DNA of 39,737 nt, from assembly GCA_902805865.1 (NCBI GenBank), contig CADCUK010000063.1, positions 1 through 39,737 on the forward strand, read 5' to 3'. This document shows positions 15,925 to 24,076 of the stretch, piece after piece. The stretch's first letter is position 1. Every line of letters begins with the position of its first letter. The notes below the pieces were generated by a model. That model was given only the letters and a program-made list of their open reading frames with translations, was not told the origin of the DNA and made no database searches. The position numbers and the translations under genes were made by a program. The DNA is from an uncultured Nocardioidaceae bacterium. GTDB lineage: Bacteria > Actinomycetota > Actinomycetes > Propionibacteriales > Nocardioidaceae.

Positions 15925-17946
15925 ATGTCGTACTTCGTGACAGGCGCGACCGGGTTCATCGGTCGCTTCCTCGTCCAGGAGCTGCTGCAGAACCGCAAGG
16001 GCGACGTCTTCGTGCTCGTCCGGAAGGGTTCCGAGGCGCGCATGGAGCGGCTCATCCGGCAGTGGGGGTACGACGGCCGGGTCACGATGGTCAAGGGCGA
16101 CCTCTCCGAGGCGGCCCTCGGGGTCGCACCCGAGTGGGTCAAGGAGCACCAGGGCCGCATCCAGCACTTCTTCCACCTCGCGGCGATCTACGACATGACC
16201 GCGTCGGACGAGCAGAACGAGACGCTCAACGTCGGCGGCACCCGCAACGCCCTCGAGCTCGCCGCCGACCTCGACGCCGGGATCTTCCACCAGGTCTCCT
16301 CGATCGCCGCGTCGGGCGACTACGCCGGGTTCTGGGACGAGACGATGTTCGACGTCGACCAGCGGCTGCCCTCGCCGTACCACCGGACGAAGTTCGAGTC
16401 CGAGCGCATCGTCCGCGAGGAGTCCGCGGTCCCGTGGCGCGTCTACCGGCCGTCGATGGTCATCGGCCACTCCGAGACCGGCGAGATGGACAAGGTCGAC
16501 GGGCCCTACTACTTCTTCCCGATCCTCAAGCTGCTGCGCGACTACCTGCCGTCCTGGACGCCGCTGGTCGGCGTCGACCTCGGCGACACCAACGTGGTGC
16601 CGGTCGACTACGTCGCCAAGGCGATGGACCACCTCGCGCACCTCCCCGGCCGGGACGGCGAGGCCTTCCACCTCGTCAACCCCGAGCCGCAGCGCACCGT
16701 GGACATCGTCAACACGTTCGCCGACGCCGCCAACGCACCGCAGTTCGCGACGCCGATCGACCGGGAGGTGACCGGGCTGGTGCCCACCGGGCTGCTGCCG
16801 CGCGCGATCCGGCCCGGCACGCTGATGAAGGGCGCGCTGCGCACCCTCCCCGCCCGTCTCGCACTGCGGGAGACCATCGGCCGCCTCGGTCTGCCTCCGG
16901 AGGTGGTGGAGCACGCCGGCTTCCCCACGACGTACGGCGCCCGCATCACCACCCAGGCACTCAGCGGGTCCGGGATCGCGGTGCCCGACCTCGAGAGCTA
17001 CGCCGACCGGATCTGGGGTTTCTGGGAGGAGCAGCTCGACGAGACGCTCGCCCAGGACCGCAGGACCGTCGAGGCGCTCGCCAACAAGACCGTGGTCATC
17101 ACCGGCGCATCGTCGGGCATCGGCCTGGTGACCGCCCACAAGGTCGCCCAGGCCGGCGGCATCCCGGTCCTCGTGGCCCGCGGCAAGGACAAGCTCGAGG
17201 CGACCCGGTCGGCGATCGAGGCGCGCGGCGGGACGGCGTACGTCTTCCCCTGCGACCTGTCGGACCTCGACGCGATCGACGACCTGGCGGACCGCTTGTC
17301 CAGCGAGCTGCCCTCAGTGGACTTCCTGGTCAACAACGCCGGACGCTCGATCCGCCGGTCGGTGAAGCTGAGCCACGACCGGTTCCACGACTTCGAGCGC
17401 ACGATGCAGCTGAACTACTTCGGCGCGATCCGGCTCGTGATGGGTGTCCTCCCGCGGATGCGGAAGCAGAAGTTCGGGCACATCGTGAACATCTCGTCGA
17501 TCGGCGTGCAGACGAACCCACCGCGGTTCAGCGCCTACGTGGCGTCGAAGGCGGCTCTCGACGCGTGGAGCAACGTGGTCAGCTCGGAGGTGCACGGCGA
17601 CGGCATCTCGTTCACGAACATCCACATGCCGCTGGTGAAGACGCCGATGATCGCGCCGACCAAGATCTACGACAAGTTCCCGACGATCAGCCCGGCACAG
17701 GCCGCGGACATGGTGGTGCGGGCGCTGGTCGACCGGCCGCACGAGATCAACACCGCGCTGGGCACCGCCGGTGCGCTCGTGCACACGCTGGCACCGAAGA
17801 CCGCGTTCCGGGTGCTGAACATGGCCTACAAGGTCTTCCCGGACTCGGTGGCCGCGAAGGGCGGCGGCAAGAAGCCCGTGGCACCGGAGCCGACCACCCA
17901 GCAGCAGCTGCTGCTGGCCCGGCTGACCCGGGGCGTGCACTGGTAG
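15925..17946 (+). CDS. Two-domain fatty acyl-CoA reductase (NAD-epimerase/male-sterility domain plus SDR)
   Basis: A 673-residue fusion of two Rossmann enzymes. The N-terminal extended-SDR half has TGATGFIG at 6-13 and YHRTK (Tyr152, Lys156). The C-terminal classical SDR has TGASSGIG at 393-400, NNAG and YVASK (Tyr538, Lys542). This order matches the acyl-CoA reductases of the AcrA1 (Rv3391) and Marinobacter FACoAR type, which reduce long-chain acyl-CoA with NADPH to aldehyde and then alcohol for wax-ester or related lipid synthesis. Both catalytic dyads look intact. The substrate is inferred from architecture. ATG 15925 has AGGGAG at seven bases; the alternative GTG at 15919 overlaps the sepH stop (GTGA). 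The gene ends one base before the convergent sulfurtransferase stop. Confidence 0.83.
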   Translation: MSYFVTGATGFIGRFLVQELLQNRKGDVFVLVRKGSEARMERLIRQWGYDGRVTMVKGDLSEAALGVAPEWVKEHQGRIQHFFHLAAIYDMTASDEQNETLNVGGTRNALELAADLDAGIFHQVSSIAASGDYAGFWDETMFDVDQRLPSPYHRTKFESERIVREESAVPWRVYRPSMVIGHSETGEMDKVDGPYYFFPILKLLRDYLPSWTPLVGVDLGDTNVVPVDYVAKAMDHLAHLPGRDGEAFHLVNPEPQRTVDIVNTFADAANAPQFATPIDREVTGLVPTGLLPRAIRPGTLMKGALRTLPARLALRETIGRLGLPPEVVEHAGFPTTYGARITTQALSGSGIAVPDLESYADRIWGFWEEQLDETLAQDRRTVEALANKTVVITGASSGIGLVTAHKVAQAGGIPVLVARGKDKLEATRSAIEARGGTAYVFPCDLSDLDAIDDLADRLSSELPSVDFLVNNAGRSIRRSVKLSHDRFHDFERTMQLNYFGAIRLVMGVLPRMRKQKFGHIVNISSIGVQTNPPRFSAYVASKAALDAWSNVVSSEVHGDGISFTNIHMPLVKTPMIAPTKIYDKFPTISPAQAADMVVRALVDRPHEINTALGTAGALVHTLAPKTAFRVLNMAYKVFPDSVAAKGGGKKPVAPEPTTQQQLLLARLTRGVHW

Positions 17947-18768
17947 TCAGTCGCTGACCGGCCGCGACGGGTCCGTCACCCACTCGCTCCACGAGCCGGC
18001 GTAGAGCGCCGCGGTCACGCCCAGCAGCTCCAGCGCCAGCACGTCGTGCGCTGCGGTGACCCCCGAGCCGCAGTAGGCGCCGACCGCGGTTCCCGGGGCG
18101 AGTGCCAGGTGGTAATCCCCCGCCAGCTCGTCCCGGCTCCTGAACCGGCCGGCCCGCTCGCCCTCGGCGACGAGGTTGCGTGCGGTGGGGACGTTGACTG
18201 CGCCAGGCACGTGCCCCGCGACCGGGTCCACCGGCTCGACCTCGCCGCGGAACCGCTCGGGAGCCCTGGCGTCGACCAGGATCCCGTCCCGGGCGAGCCG
18301 TGCAGCACCGGCGGCGTCGACCACTGGCATCCCTCCCGGACGTGCGGTGAAGTCGCCGTACGGCGGGGCGACGGCGCCGGTCTCCACCGGTCCGCCGACC
18401 TTCCGCCACCAGGACCAGCCGCCGTCGAGCAGCCGGACCTCGGGGTGGCCGTGGTGGCGCAGCAGCCACCAGGCCCGCGCCGCCGCCGTGCCGGACACGT
18501 CGTCGTACACGACGACCGGACGATCGTCGCCGACCCCGCACCGCCGCATCGCCTCGACGAACCGGTCGGTGTCCGGGAGCGGGTGGCGGCCGCGTGGGCC
18601 GGGCGGGTCGGCGAGGTCGGTCTCGAGGTCGACGAACGCCGCGCCGGGCACGTGGCCGGCCTCGTGCTGCTCGCGGCCGTCGGTGCGGCCGAGCTGCCAG
18701 CGGACGTCCAGCACCGTCCAGCGGCCGAGGTCGTCGCGCAGCTCCTCGGGCGAGATGAGAGGTCCCAT
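17947..18768 (-). CDS. Two-domain rhodanese-family sulfurtransferase
   Basis: A 273-residue tandem-rhodanese protein. The N-terminal domain (about 5-125; VLDVRWQLG, HVPGAAFVDLE, VVVYDD) is the inactive type. The C-terminal domain (about 150-270) carries the catalytic cysteine in YCGSGVTA. A CGSGVTA loop is more typical of 3-mercaptopyruvate sulfurtransferases than of thiosulfate sulfurtransferases (CRKGVTA), so mercaptopyruvate is the likelier donor. ATG 18768 is six bases after CATACT (18775-18780). It is convergent with the acyl-CoA reductase gene and directly follows the thymidine kinase stop, 16 bases away. Confidence 0.87.
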   Translation of the reverse strand: MGPLISPEELRDDLGRWTVLDVRWQLGRTDGREQHEAGHVPGAAFVDLETDLADPPGPRGRHPLPDTDRFVEAMRRCGVGDDRPVVVYDDVSGTAAARAWWLLRHHGHPEVRLLDGGWSWWRKVGGPVETGAVAPPYGDFTARPGGMPVVDAAGAARLARDGILVDARAPERFRGEVEPVDPVAGHVPGAVNVPTARNLVAEGERAGRFRSRDELAGDYHLALAPGTAVGAYCGSGVTAAHDVLALELLGVTAALYAGSWSEWVTDPSRPVSD

Positions 18769-18774
18769 GGCGCG

Positions 18775-18780
18775 AGTATG
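18775..18780 (-). promoter_or_regulatory. -10 box CATACT for the sulfurtransferase
   Basis: CATACT on the minus strand ends six bases before the ATG at 18768 and lies in the short gap after thymidine kinase, so the gene may have its own leaderless transcript besides read-through. Confidence 0.35.
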
Positions 18781-18784
18781 CCGC

Positions 18785-19441
18785 TCAGCTGAACGGCAGC
18801 GGCTCACCGATCATCGACACGGCCTGGGCCCGCGACGCGGTCATGCGGCGCCGGTGGTGCTGGCGGCAGAGCACCTCGTAGCCGACCTCGGGCACCACCT
18901 CGGACTCGACGTCGTCGACGTCACCGACGACGATGACCTCACCCTCGGTCACCATGTCCCCGTTCTCCGTGCGCGCGTTGTGCGTGGCCCGCTTGCCGCA
19001 CCAGCAGAGCGCCTCCACCTGGAGCACGTGCATGCGGTCGGCGAGCTCCACAAGCCGTGCCGAGCCCGGGAAGAGACGGGTGCGGAAGTCGGTGAGGATG
19101 CCGAAGCAGAAGACGTCGATCTGCAGCTCGTCCACGACCCGGGCCAGCTGCTCGATCTGCACCGGCGCGTAGAACTGCGCCTCGTCGCAGATGAGGTAGT
19201 CGACCCGCGCACCGTGGGTGAGGGCGTCCACGACGTAGCGCCAGAAGTCGAGCTCGGGACCGACCTCGATCGCGTCGTGGACGAGGCCGAGCCGCGAGGA
19301 GACGCGTGAGTCGCCGGCGCGGTCGTGGCTGGTGAAGATCCGGCCGACCCGGCCGCGGGCTGCGTGGTTGTGGTTGGTCTGCAGGGCGAGAGTCGACTTC
19401 CCCGAGTCCATGGTCCCGGTGAAGTACTGGAGCTCGGCCAC
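18785..19441 (-). CDS. tdk: Thymidine kinase (type II)
   Basis: A 218-residue thymidine kinase phosphorylating thymidine to dTMP in the salvage pathway. The P-loop is GTMDSGKST (about residues 9-17), the catalytic-base motif is DEAQFY, and the zinc ribbon is formed by CWC plus a later LCRQHH. The lasso/thymidine-binding segment is around VVPEVGYEVLCR. The start is set at GTG 19441 because TAGGGT (19449-19454) ends exactly seven bases before it; the in-frame GTG at 19450 overlaps that box. A 14-bp direct repeat covers the -35 area. Confidence 0.92.
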   Translation of the reverse strand: MAELQYFTGTMDSGKSTLALQTNHNHAARGRVGRIFTSHDRAGDSRVSSRLGLVHDAIEVGPELDFWRYVVDALTHGARVDYLICDEAQFYAPVQIEQLARVVDELQIDVFCFGILTDFRTRLFPGSARLVELADRMHVLQVEALCWCGKRATHNARTENGDMVTEGEVIVVGDVDDVESEVVPEVGYEVLCRQHHRRRMTASRAQAVSMIGEPLPFS

Positions 19442-19448
19442 GGCAGAC

Positions 19449-19487
19449 ACCCTAGGTGGAGTCGGCCAGCCTCGGTCGGCCAGCCTC
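19449..19487 (-). promoter_or_regulatory. tdk promoter with direct repeat upstream
   Basis: On the minus strand TAGGGT (19449-19454) is the -10 box. Just upstream GAGGCTGGCCGAC occurs twice in direct orientation (19461-19473 and 19475-19487) with a 14-bp period, reaching into the end of the preceding gene. The repeats occupy the expected -35 region and could be an activator or repressor site, or a chance local duplication. Confidence 0.4.
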
Positions 19488-20628
19488 AGGCGAGCAGGAT
19501 CGGGACGAGCATCTCGGCGGACGTCAGGGAGCCGTGCATCCCGACCAGCCTCGCCTCGTAGGGGAAGGCAGAGGTGTCGAGCACCGCGGCGTCACCCCGG
19601 CAGGCGACCACCACGTCACCGATCCGGGGCAGCACCTCGGCCCGCCCCTCGCCGAACCAGCCCAGCGCGAAGGCGTCGTCGCGGGTGAGCACGTCCGCAC
19701 GGTCGCCGAGGGAGGCGCGCCAGGTCGCGACGACGTCGTCGACCGCACCGGCGCGGCAGTAGACGTGCCGGAACCGCGCCTCGCCGCCGATCAGCGCCAC
19801 ACCGTCCCGCAGCTCGGGGTGGTCCTCCACGTCGACGCGGTTGTCGGCCGGGCTGTCCACCATGCCGTGGTCCGCGACCACGAGGATGCGCACGTCGTCC
19901 GACAGCTCCTCACGGAGCCGTTCCGCGGCCAGGTCGATCATCGACAGCTGCGCGGTCCACTGCGCGGACGCGACCCCGTAGCGGTGGCCGGTCCAGTCGA
20001 GGTCCCCCTCGTACATGTAGGTGACCGACGGCGCGTGAGAGCTGGCGGCCTGCACGGCGACGAGCCGCTCCCCGAGCCGGTCGGCGCCCACGAACTCGGC
20101 ACCGCGCGTGCTCGCGGAGGTCAGCCCCGAGCCGGCGAACTCGCGCTTGTTCACGGTCGTGGTGTGGACGCCCGCGCCGGCCAGCCGGGCGAACGCCGTC
20201 TCCAGCGGCTGCCACTGGTGGGGGTCGACGTCCTTGCTCCACATCAGCGCGTTGAGGAGGTCGTCGGTGCCGGGGATCCGCGAGGTGTACCCGACGACCC
20301 CGTGCATCGCGGGAGGCAGTGCGGTCCCCAGCGACGTCAGGCTCGTCGCCGTCGTCGAGGGGACGCCGACCGTGGCCGGCTCCGATCCGTCGAGGAGCGA
20401 GTGCAGGAACGGCGCGTCGTCCGCATGGTCCCGCAGCAGCTCGTAGCCGAGCCCGTCGACGAGGAAGACCACGTACTTCTGCGCCTCCGGGAGGTGGAGC
20501 CCACTCGCGGACCCGTTCATGCCGAACGCGGTGCCGACCCCGAGGGCCCGCGCCACCGCGGGCAGCACGTCCCCCAGCGATCGCTGGGAGTAGGCGGGCG
20601 TGACGAAGCCGCCGGTGCCCTCGGTCAC
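19486..20628 (-). CDS. Alkaline-phosphatase-superfamily phosphodiesterase / nucleotide pyrophosphatase-like protein
   Basis: A 380-residue cytoplasmic member of the type I phosphodiesterase/nucleotide pyrophosphatase family. Two-metal site residues are visible: Asp in VVFLVDGLGYE (about 55-60), the nucleophilic Thr in GVPSTTATSLTSLGT, Asp and His in GDLDWTGHRYG, the DH of VVADHGM, and a late His in GMHGSL. There is no signal peptide, so it should act on an intracellular phosphodiester or nucleotide; the natural substrate is unknown. The GTG at 20628 comes four bases after the DUF5998 stop, indicating co-transcription and likely coupling with that gene. Confidence 0.82.
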   Translation of the reverse strand: MTEGTGGFVTPAYSQRSLGDVLPAVARALGVGTAFGMNGSASGLHLPEAQKYVVFLVDGLGYELLRDHADDAPFLHSLLDGSEPATVGVPSTTATSLTSLGTALPPAMHGVVGYTSRIPGTDDLLNALMWSKDVDPHQWQPLETAFARLAGAGVHTTTVNKREFAGSGLTSASTRGAEFVGADRLGERLVAVQAASSHAPSVTYMYEGDLDWTGHRYGVASAQWTAQLSMIDLAAERLREELSDDVRILVVADHGMVDSPADNRVDVEDHPELRDGVALIGGEARFRHVYCRAGAVDDVVATWRASLGDRADVLTRDDAFALGWFGEGRAEVLPRIGDVVVACRGDAAVLDTSAFPYEARLVGMHGSLTSAEMLVPILLA

Positions 20629-20632
20629 CGGG

Positions 20633-21229
20633 TCACGCGCCCACCGTGCGTGCCGAGAGCGACCGGGCGAACTCGAGCAGCTCCCCGACCGCTTCCGGCC
20701 CCTCCGCCGCAGCGCTCACGCGAAGCGAGAAGTCGTCCGAGCCCAGCACCCCCGTGTAGCCGTGGTCGGCCTCGCACGCCGGGTCCGCACAGGCGGCCGG
20801 CTCGAGGTCGATCCGGCTGACGGCCCCCCAGCCGATCGACAGGACGGCCTCGTTCGCGCCGGGCTGCGGGACGGGCTCGCCCGCGAACGACGCGGGGTTC
20901 GCCACCATCCGGTTGACCACGACGGTCTTGATCGCCGCGAGCGCGATCGCCTCGGTCGTGGAGGAGGTGTACGGCGCGGGAAGGATGTCGTCGGGGGCGT
21001 GCTCGTCGGTGTGGGCGAGGATCAACCGGGTCGGCGTCAGCACCAGCACGGTCACGTGCCGGCGTACCTCGTCCCGCTCGTCGATCGTCGGCTCGTGGTG
21101 GACCAGGTGCGCCTCGACCGGCTCGCCCGCGACGGCGGCGAAGACCGCGTCGGCGACCACGTCCGGGTAGTAGCCCGAAGCCTCGATCGCTGAGCGCAGG
21201 TCGTGTGATCCGTCGGTCAGCTCATGCAT
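20633..21229 (-). CDS. DUF5998 protein
   Basis: A 198-residue soluble protein of the actinobacterial DUF5998 family, function unknown. Features: an N-terminal helix, a beta-rich core (VRRHVTVLVLTPTRLILAHTD), a conserved STTEAIALAAIKTVVVNRMV segment, and a pair of cysteines in ACADPACEADHG. It pairs with the phosphodiesterase-like gene downstream, as in other actinobacteria. ATG 21229 is seven bases from CAGACT (21237-21242), a possible leaderless promoter in the short gap after the acetyltransferase gene. Confidence 0.8.
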   Translation of the reverse strand: MHELTDGSHDLRSAIEASGYYPDVVADAVFAAVAGEPVEAHLVHHEPTIDERDEVRRHVTVLVLTPTRLILAHTDEHAPDDILPAPYTSSTTEAIALAAIKTVVVNRMVANPASFAGEPVPQPGANEAVLSIGWGAVSRIDLEPAACADPACEADHGYTGVLGSDDFSLRVSAAAEGPEAVGELLEFARSLSARTVGA

Positions 21230-21236
21230 GCCGATC

Positions 21237-21242
21237 AGTCTG
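21237..21242 (-). promoter_or_regulatory. -10-like box CAGACT before DUF5998
   Basis: CAGACT on the minus strand ends seven bases before the ATG at 21229, in a 31-bp gap. It departs from TANNNT at the first base, so it is weaker than most boxes in this window. Confidence 0.3.
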
Positions 21243-21260
21243 TCACGCGGGTTCCGGCGC

Positions 21261-23987
21261 TCATCCGGGGTTGGTCTCGCCCACCTGGGTGGGCATCCGG
21301 CGGGCGTACCAGTCCGCTCGCGCGTCCACCGCGGGCTCCACCCGGGCCGCCGCAGTGAGCAGGGTGGCGCCTCGGAGGCCGACGATCACCAGCGACAGGT
21401 CGAGCGTCCGCACCTGGGGCAGGTCGTTCTTCAGCTGCGCCACCTTGAGCAGCAGCGCCTCGAGCGCCGCGGCGTCGACCGGCTCGCTGCCGCGGTAGCC
21501 GAACAGCAGCGGCGACGCCTTGATCTCGCGCACCATCTCGTGGGCGTCGTGGGCGTTCATCGGCGGGATGCGGAACGCGCAGTCACCGAGCAGCTCGCTG
21601 AAGGCACCCGAGACGCCGAACGACACCACCGGCCCGAAGAGCGGGTCCTCGAGCCCGTAGACAGCCACCGGCACCCCGGCCGGTGCCACGCGCTGGACGA
21701 CGAACTCCGCTGTGGCTCGGGACTCGATGAGCGCGTGCATGGTCTGCCACGCGTCGCGCATCTCCTCCTCGTTGTCGATGTTGCGCCACACGTGCGCGAG
21801 GTCCGGCCGGTGCCGCAGGTGGTCCGCGGTCGCCTTGAGCACGACGTCCCATCCCAGCTTCTCGGCGGCCTGCACGGCGGTGTCGGCGGAGTCGACCGGG
21901 ATGCGCTGCCACAGGTCGATCCCGTAGGCAGCCAGGAGCTCGGTGAGCTCGGCGTCGTCCAGTTCGCGTCCCTCGGGTGCGGTCGCGAGCGCCCGGTTGA
22001 CGACGGTGCGGGCCCGCACCTGGTCGGCCTCGGCAGGTGCGACGACCTCCGGCTCTGGACGGGCCAGCCAGGCGGCGTACTCCGCGGCGCGGGCCAGCGC
22101 GCGCACGGCCGAGTCCGGTGAGCCGTACGACGGCACCGAGCCGCGACCGGCGGTGCTGCCGGCGACGTCGGGCACCCGGAGCAGCTCGGGGATGCCCTCG
22201 GCGGCGAGGAACGTCGACACCACCGGCTTGTCGGACTGCTCCCCCACGACCGCGAGCACGTTCGCGACCTCGGAGCCGGTGGTGTTCACCGGGGGGATGA
22301 ACACCGCGAGCACCGCATCGACCGCGGGGTCGTCGATGGCGGCGTCGAGCGCCTTCTCGAACTCCTCGGCGTTCGCGTCGGGGCCGAGGCCACCGACGGT
22401 CTGCACCTCCAGCCCCCGGGCCACCGCGGTGTCGGCGGCGATCAGCGCCAGGGCGTCGGAGTTCCCGACGATCGCGACCCGGTTGCCGCGCGGCAAGGGC
22501 TGGTGGGCCAGGAGCTGGGCGACGTCGAACATCTCGTCGAGGGTGTCGACCTGGATGACCCCGGCCTGCCGGAACATCGCGTCGACCGCGTTCTGGCCCG
22601 CCTCGCTGGCCCGGACCGCGTGGCCCATCGGGACGCCCTGGGTGGTGCGACCGGACTTCACCGCGATCACCGGCTTGCGCCGCGAGACCCGGCGCGCGAT
22701 CCGGCTGAACTTGCGGGGGTTGCCGATCGACTCCAGGTAGAGCAGGACCACCTCGGTCGCGTCGTCCTCCTCCCAGTACTGCAGGAGGTCGTTGCCCGAC
22801 ACGTCCGCGCGGTTGCCGGCACTGACGAACGTCGACAGGCCGAGGCCGCGACGGGACACGTTCTCGAGGATGGCGATGCCGAGCGCCCCGGACTGGGAGA
22901 AGAACCCGGCCCGGCCGCGCGGCGGCATCAGTGGCGAGAGCGACGCGTTGAGCGCGTAGTCGTAGGCGGTGTTGATGATCCCGAGCGCGTTGGGGCCGAT
23001 CAGCCGCAGGCCGTACGTGCGGCACAGGCGCAGCAGCTGGCGCTGGCGCTGGCGCCCCTCCTCGCCGGTCTCGGCGAAGCCGGCGGAGATGACCACGAGT
23101 CCGTGCACGCCCTTGTTCGCGCAGTCGAGGATCACGTCCGGCACTGCCTCCGCCGGTACGGCGACCACGGCGATGTCCACCTCGTCGGGGATGTCCGAGA
23201 CGCTGTCGTAGGCAGGCATGCCCGCCACAGCGTCGGCCGACTCGTTGACCACGTAGACCCGGCCCTGGTAGTCGCCGAGGACGAGGTTGCGCACGAGGCG
23301 GTGCCCGACCGTGTCGAGCCGCCGGCTGGCGCCGACGATGGCGACGCTGCGCGCGGAGAAGAACCGTTCCACCGATGCCGCCTCGGCACGGTGCTCCCGC
23401 GACTGCATGACGCCCAGCGAGGTGACGGTGGGGTCGATGCTGAACTCGAGGTGCATCACCCCTTCCTCGAAGCCACCGGCCACGTGGTAACCGGCCTCCC
23501 GGAACACCTGCAGCATGCCGACGTTGTCAGGCAGCACCTCGGCGACGAACTTCTCGACCCCGACCTCACGGCCGATCTGCGCGAGGTGCTCCAGCAGCAG
23601 CTGACCGATCCCCCGGTGGTGGTGCTTGTCCTGGACCAGGAACGCGATCTCGGCGACGTTGCCCTGCCCCGACGTTCCCGGCAGCCGTTCGAACTGCCCG
23701 ATCGCGATCATCCGCTCGGCGACGGTCAGGACCAGGGCCACCCGGTCGCGGTGGTCGACGTCGACGAACCGCTTGATCTCACGCTCGCTCAGCCTGGGCA
23801 TCGCGGCGAAGAACCGGTAGTACTTCGACTGCGACGAGACCTCCTCGTAGAACGAGACGAGCAGGTCGCTGTCGGCGAGGGAGACGGGCCGGACGTGCGC
23901 GGTGCCGCCGTCCCGCAGCAGGACGTCGGCCTCCCAGTGCCGGGGGTAGGTCGCCCCCGGAGCGGAAGGGGTCACCTGCTGGGTCAC
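21261..23987 (-). CDS. GNAT / ADP-forming acyl-CoA synthetase-like fusion (protein lysine acetyltransferase, Pat/PatZ-like)
   Basis: A 908-residue fusion. Residues about 20-185 are a GNAT acetyltransferase (acetyl-CoA loop around QDKHHHRGIGQLLLEHL). Residues about 205-300 are a CoA-binding Rossmann domain (SVAIVGASRR), followed by succinyl-CoA-ligase-like domains (LIGPNALGIINT, FFSQSGALG) and a C-terminal ATP-grasp-like segment (from about 690). In E. coli PatZ the GNAT is at the C-terminus; here it is at the N-terminus, a layout known in actinobacteria. Such enzymes acetylate lysines of acetyl-CoA synthetase and other proteins; the synthetase part usually serves as a regulatory sensor. The motif GHAVRASEAG lies where ADP-forming synthetases keep their phospho-His, but I cannot tell if it is active. 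Start GTG 23987 follows TAGATT by six bases. Confidence 0.85.
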   Translation of the reverse strand: MTQQVTPSAPGATYPRHWEADVLLRDGGTAHVRPVSLADSDLLVSFYEEVSSQSKYYRFFAAMPRLSEREIKRFVDVDHRDRVALVLTVAERMIAIGQFERLPGTSGQGNVAEIAFLVQDKHHHRGIGQLLLEHLAQIGREVGVEKFVAEVLPDNVGMLQVFREAGYHVAGGFEEGVMHLEFSIDPTVTSLGVMQSREHRAEAASVERFFSARSVAIVGASRRLDTVGHRLVRNLVLGDYQGRVYVVNESADAVAGMPAYDSVSDIPDEVDIAVVAVPAEAVPDVILDCANKGVHGLVVISAGFAETGEEGRQRQRQLLRLCRTYGLRLIGPNALGIINTAYDYALNASLSPLMPPRGRAGFFSQSGALGIAILENVSRRGLGLSTFVSAGNRADVSGNDLLQYWEEDDATEVVLLYLESIGNPRKFSRIARRVSRRKPVIAVKSGRTTQGVPMGHAVRASEAGQNAVDAMFRQAGVIQVDTLDEMFDVAQLLAHQPLPRGNRVAIVGNSDALALIAADTAVARGLEVQTVGGLGPDANAEEFEKALDAAIDDPAVDAVLAVFIPPVNTTGSEVANVLAVVGEQSDKPVVSTFLAAEGIPELLRVPDVAGSTAGRGSVPSYGSPDSAVRALARAAEYAAWLARPEPEVVAPAEADQVRARTVVNRALATAPEGRELDDAELTELLAAYGIDLWQRIPVDSADTAVQAAEKLGWDVVLKATADHLRHRPDLAHVWRNIDNEEEMRDAWQTMHALIESRATAEFVVQRVAPAGVPVAVYGLEDPLFGPVVSFGVSGAFSELLGDCAFRIPPMNAHDAHEMVREIKASPLLFGYRGSEPVDAAALEALLLKVAQLKNDLPQVRTLDLSLVIVGLRGATLLTAAARVEPAVDARADWYARRMPTQVGETNPG

Positions 23988-23993
23988 GGCACG

Positions 23994-24070
23994 AATCTAC
24001 CGTGCGGGAAGGCCCGGTCCCCCGGGACCGGCGAGCCCCGTCGGGCGAGTGCCTGCTGCTCAGGGACAAT
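23994..24070. promoter_or_regulatory. Divergent leaderless promoters: acetyltransferase and parC
   Basis: Minus strand TAGATT (23994-23999), six bases, GTG 23987. Plus strand GACAAT (24065-24070), six bases, GTG 24077. The -10 boxes are 65 bp apart. The plus-strand box places the parC start 25 codons inside the longest open frame. Confidence 0.5.
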
Positions 24071-24076
24071 GCCCCC

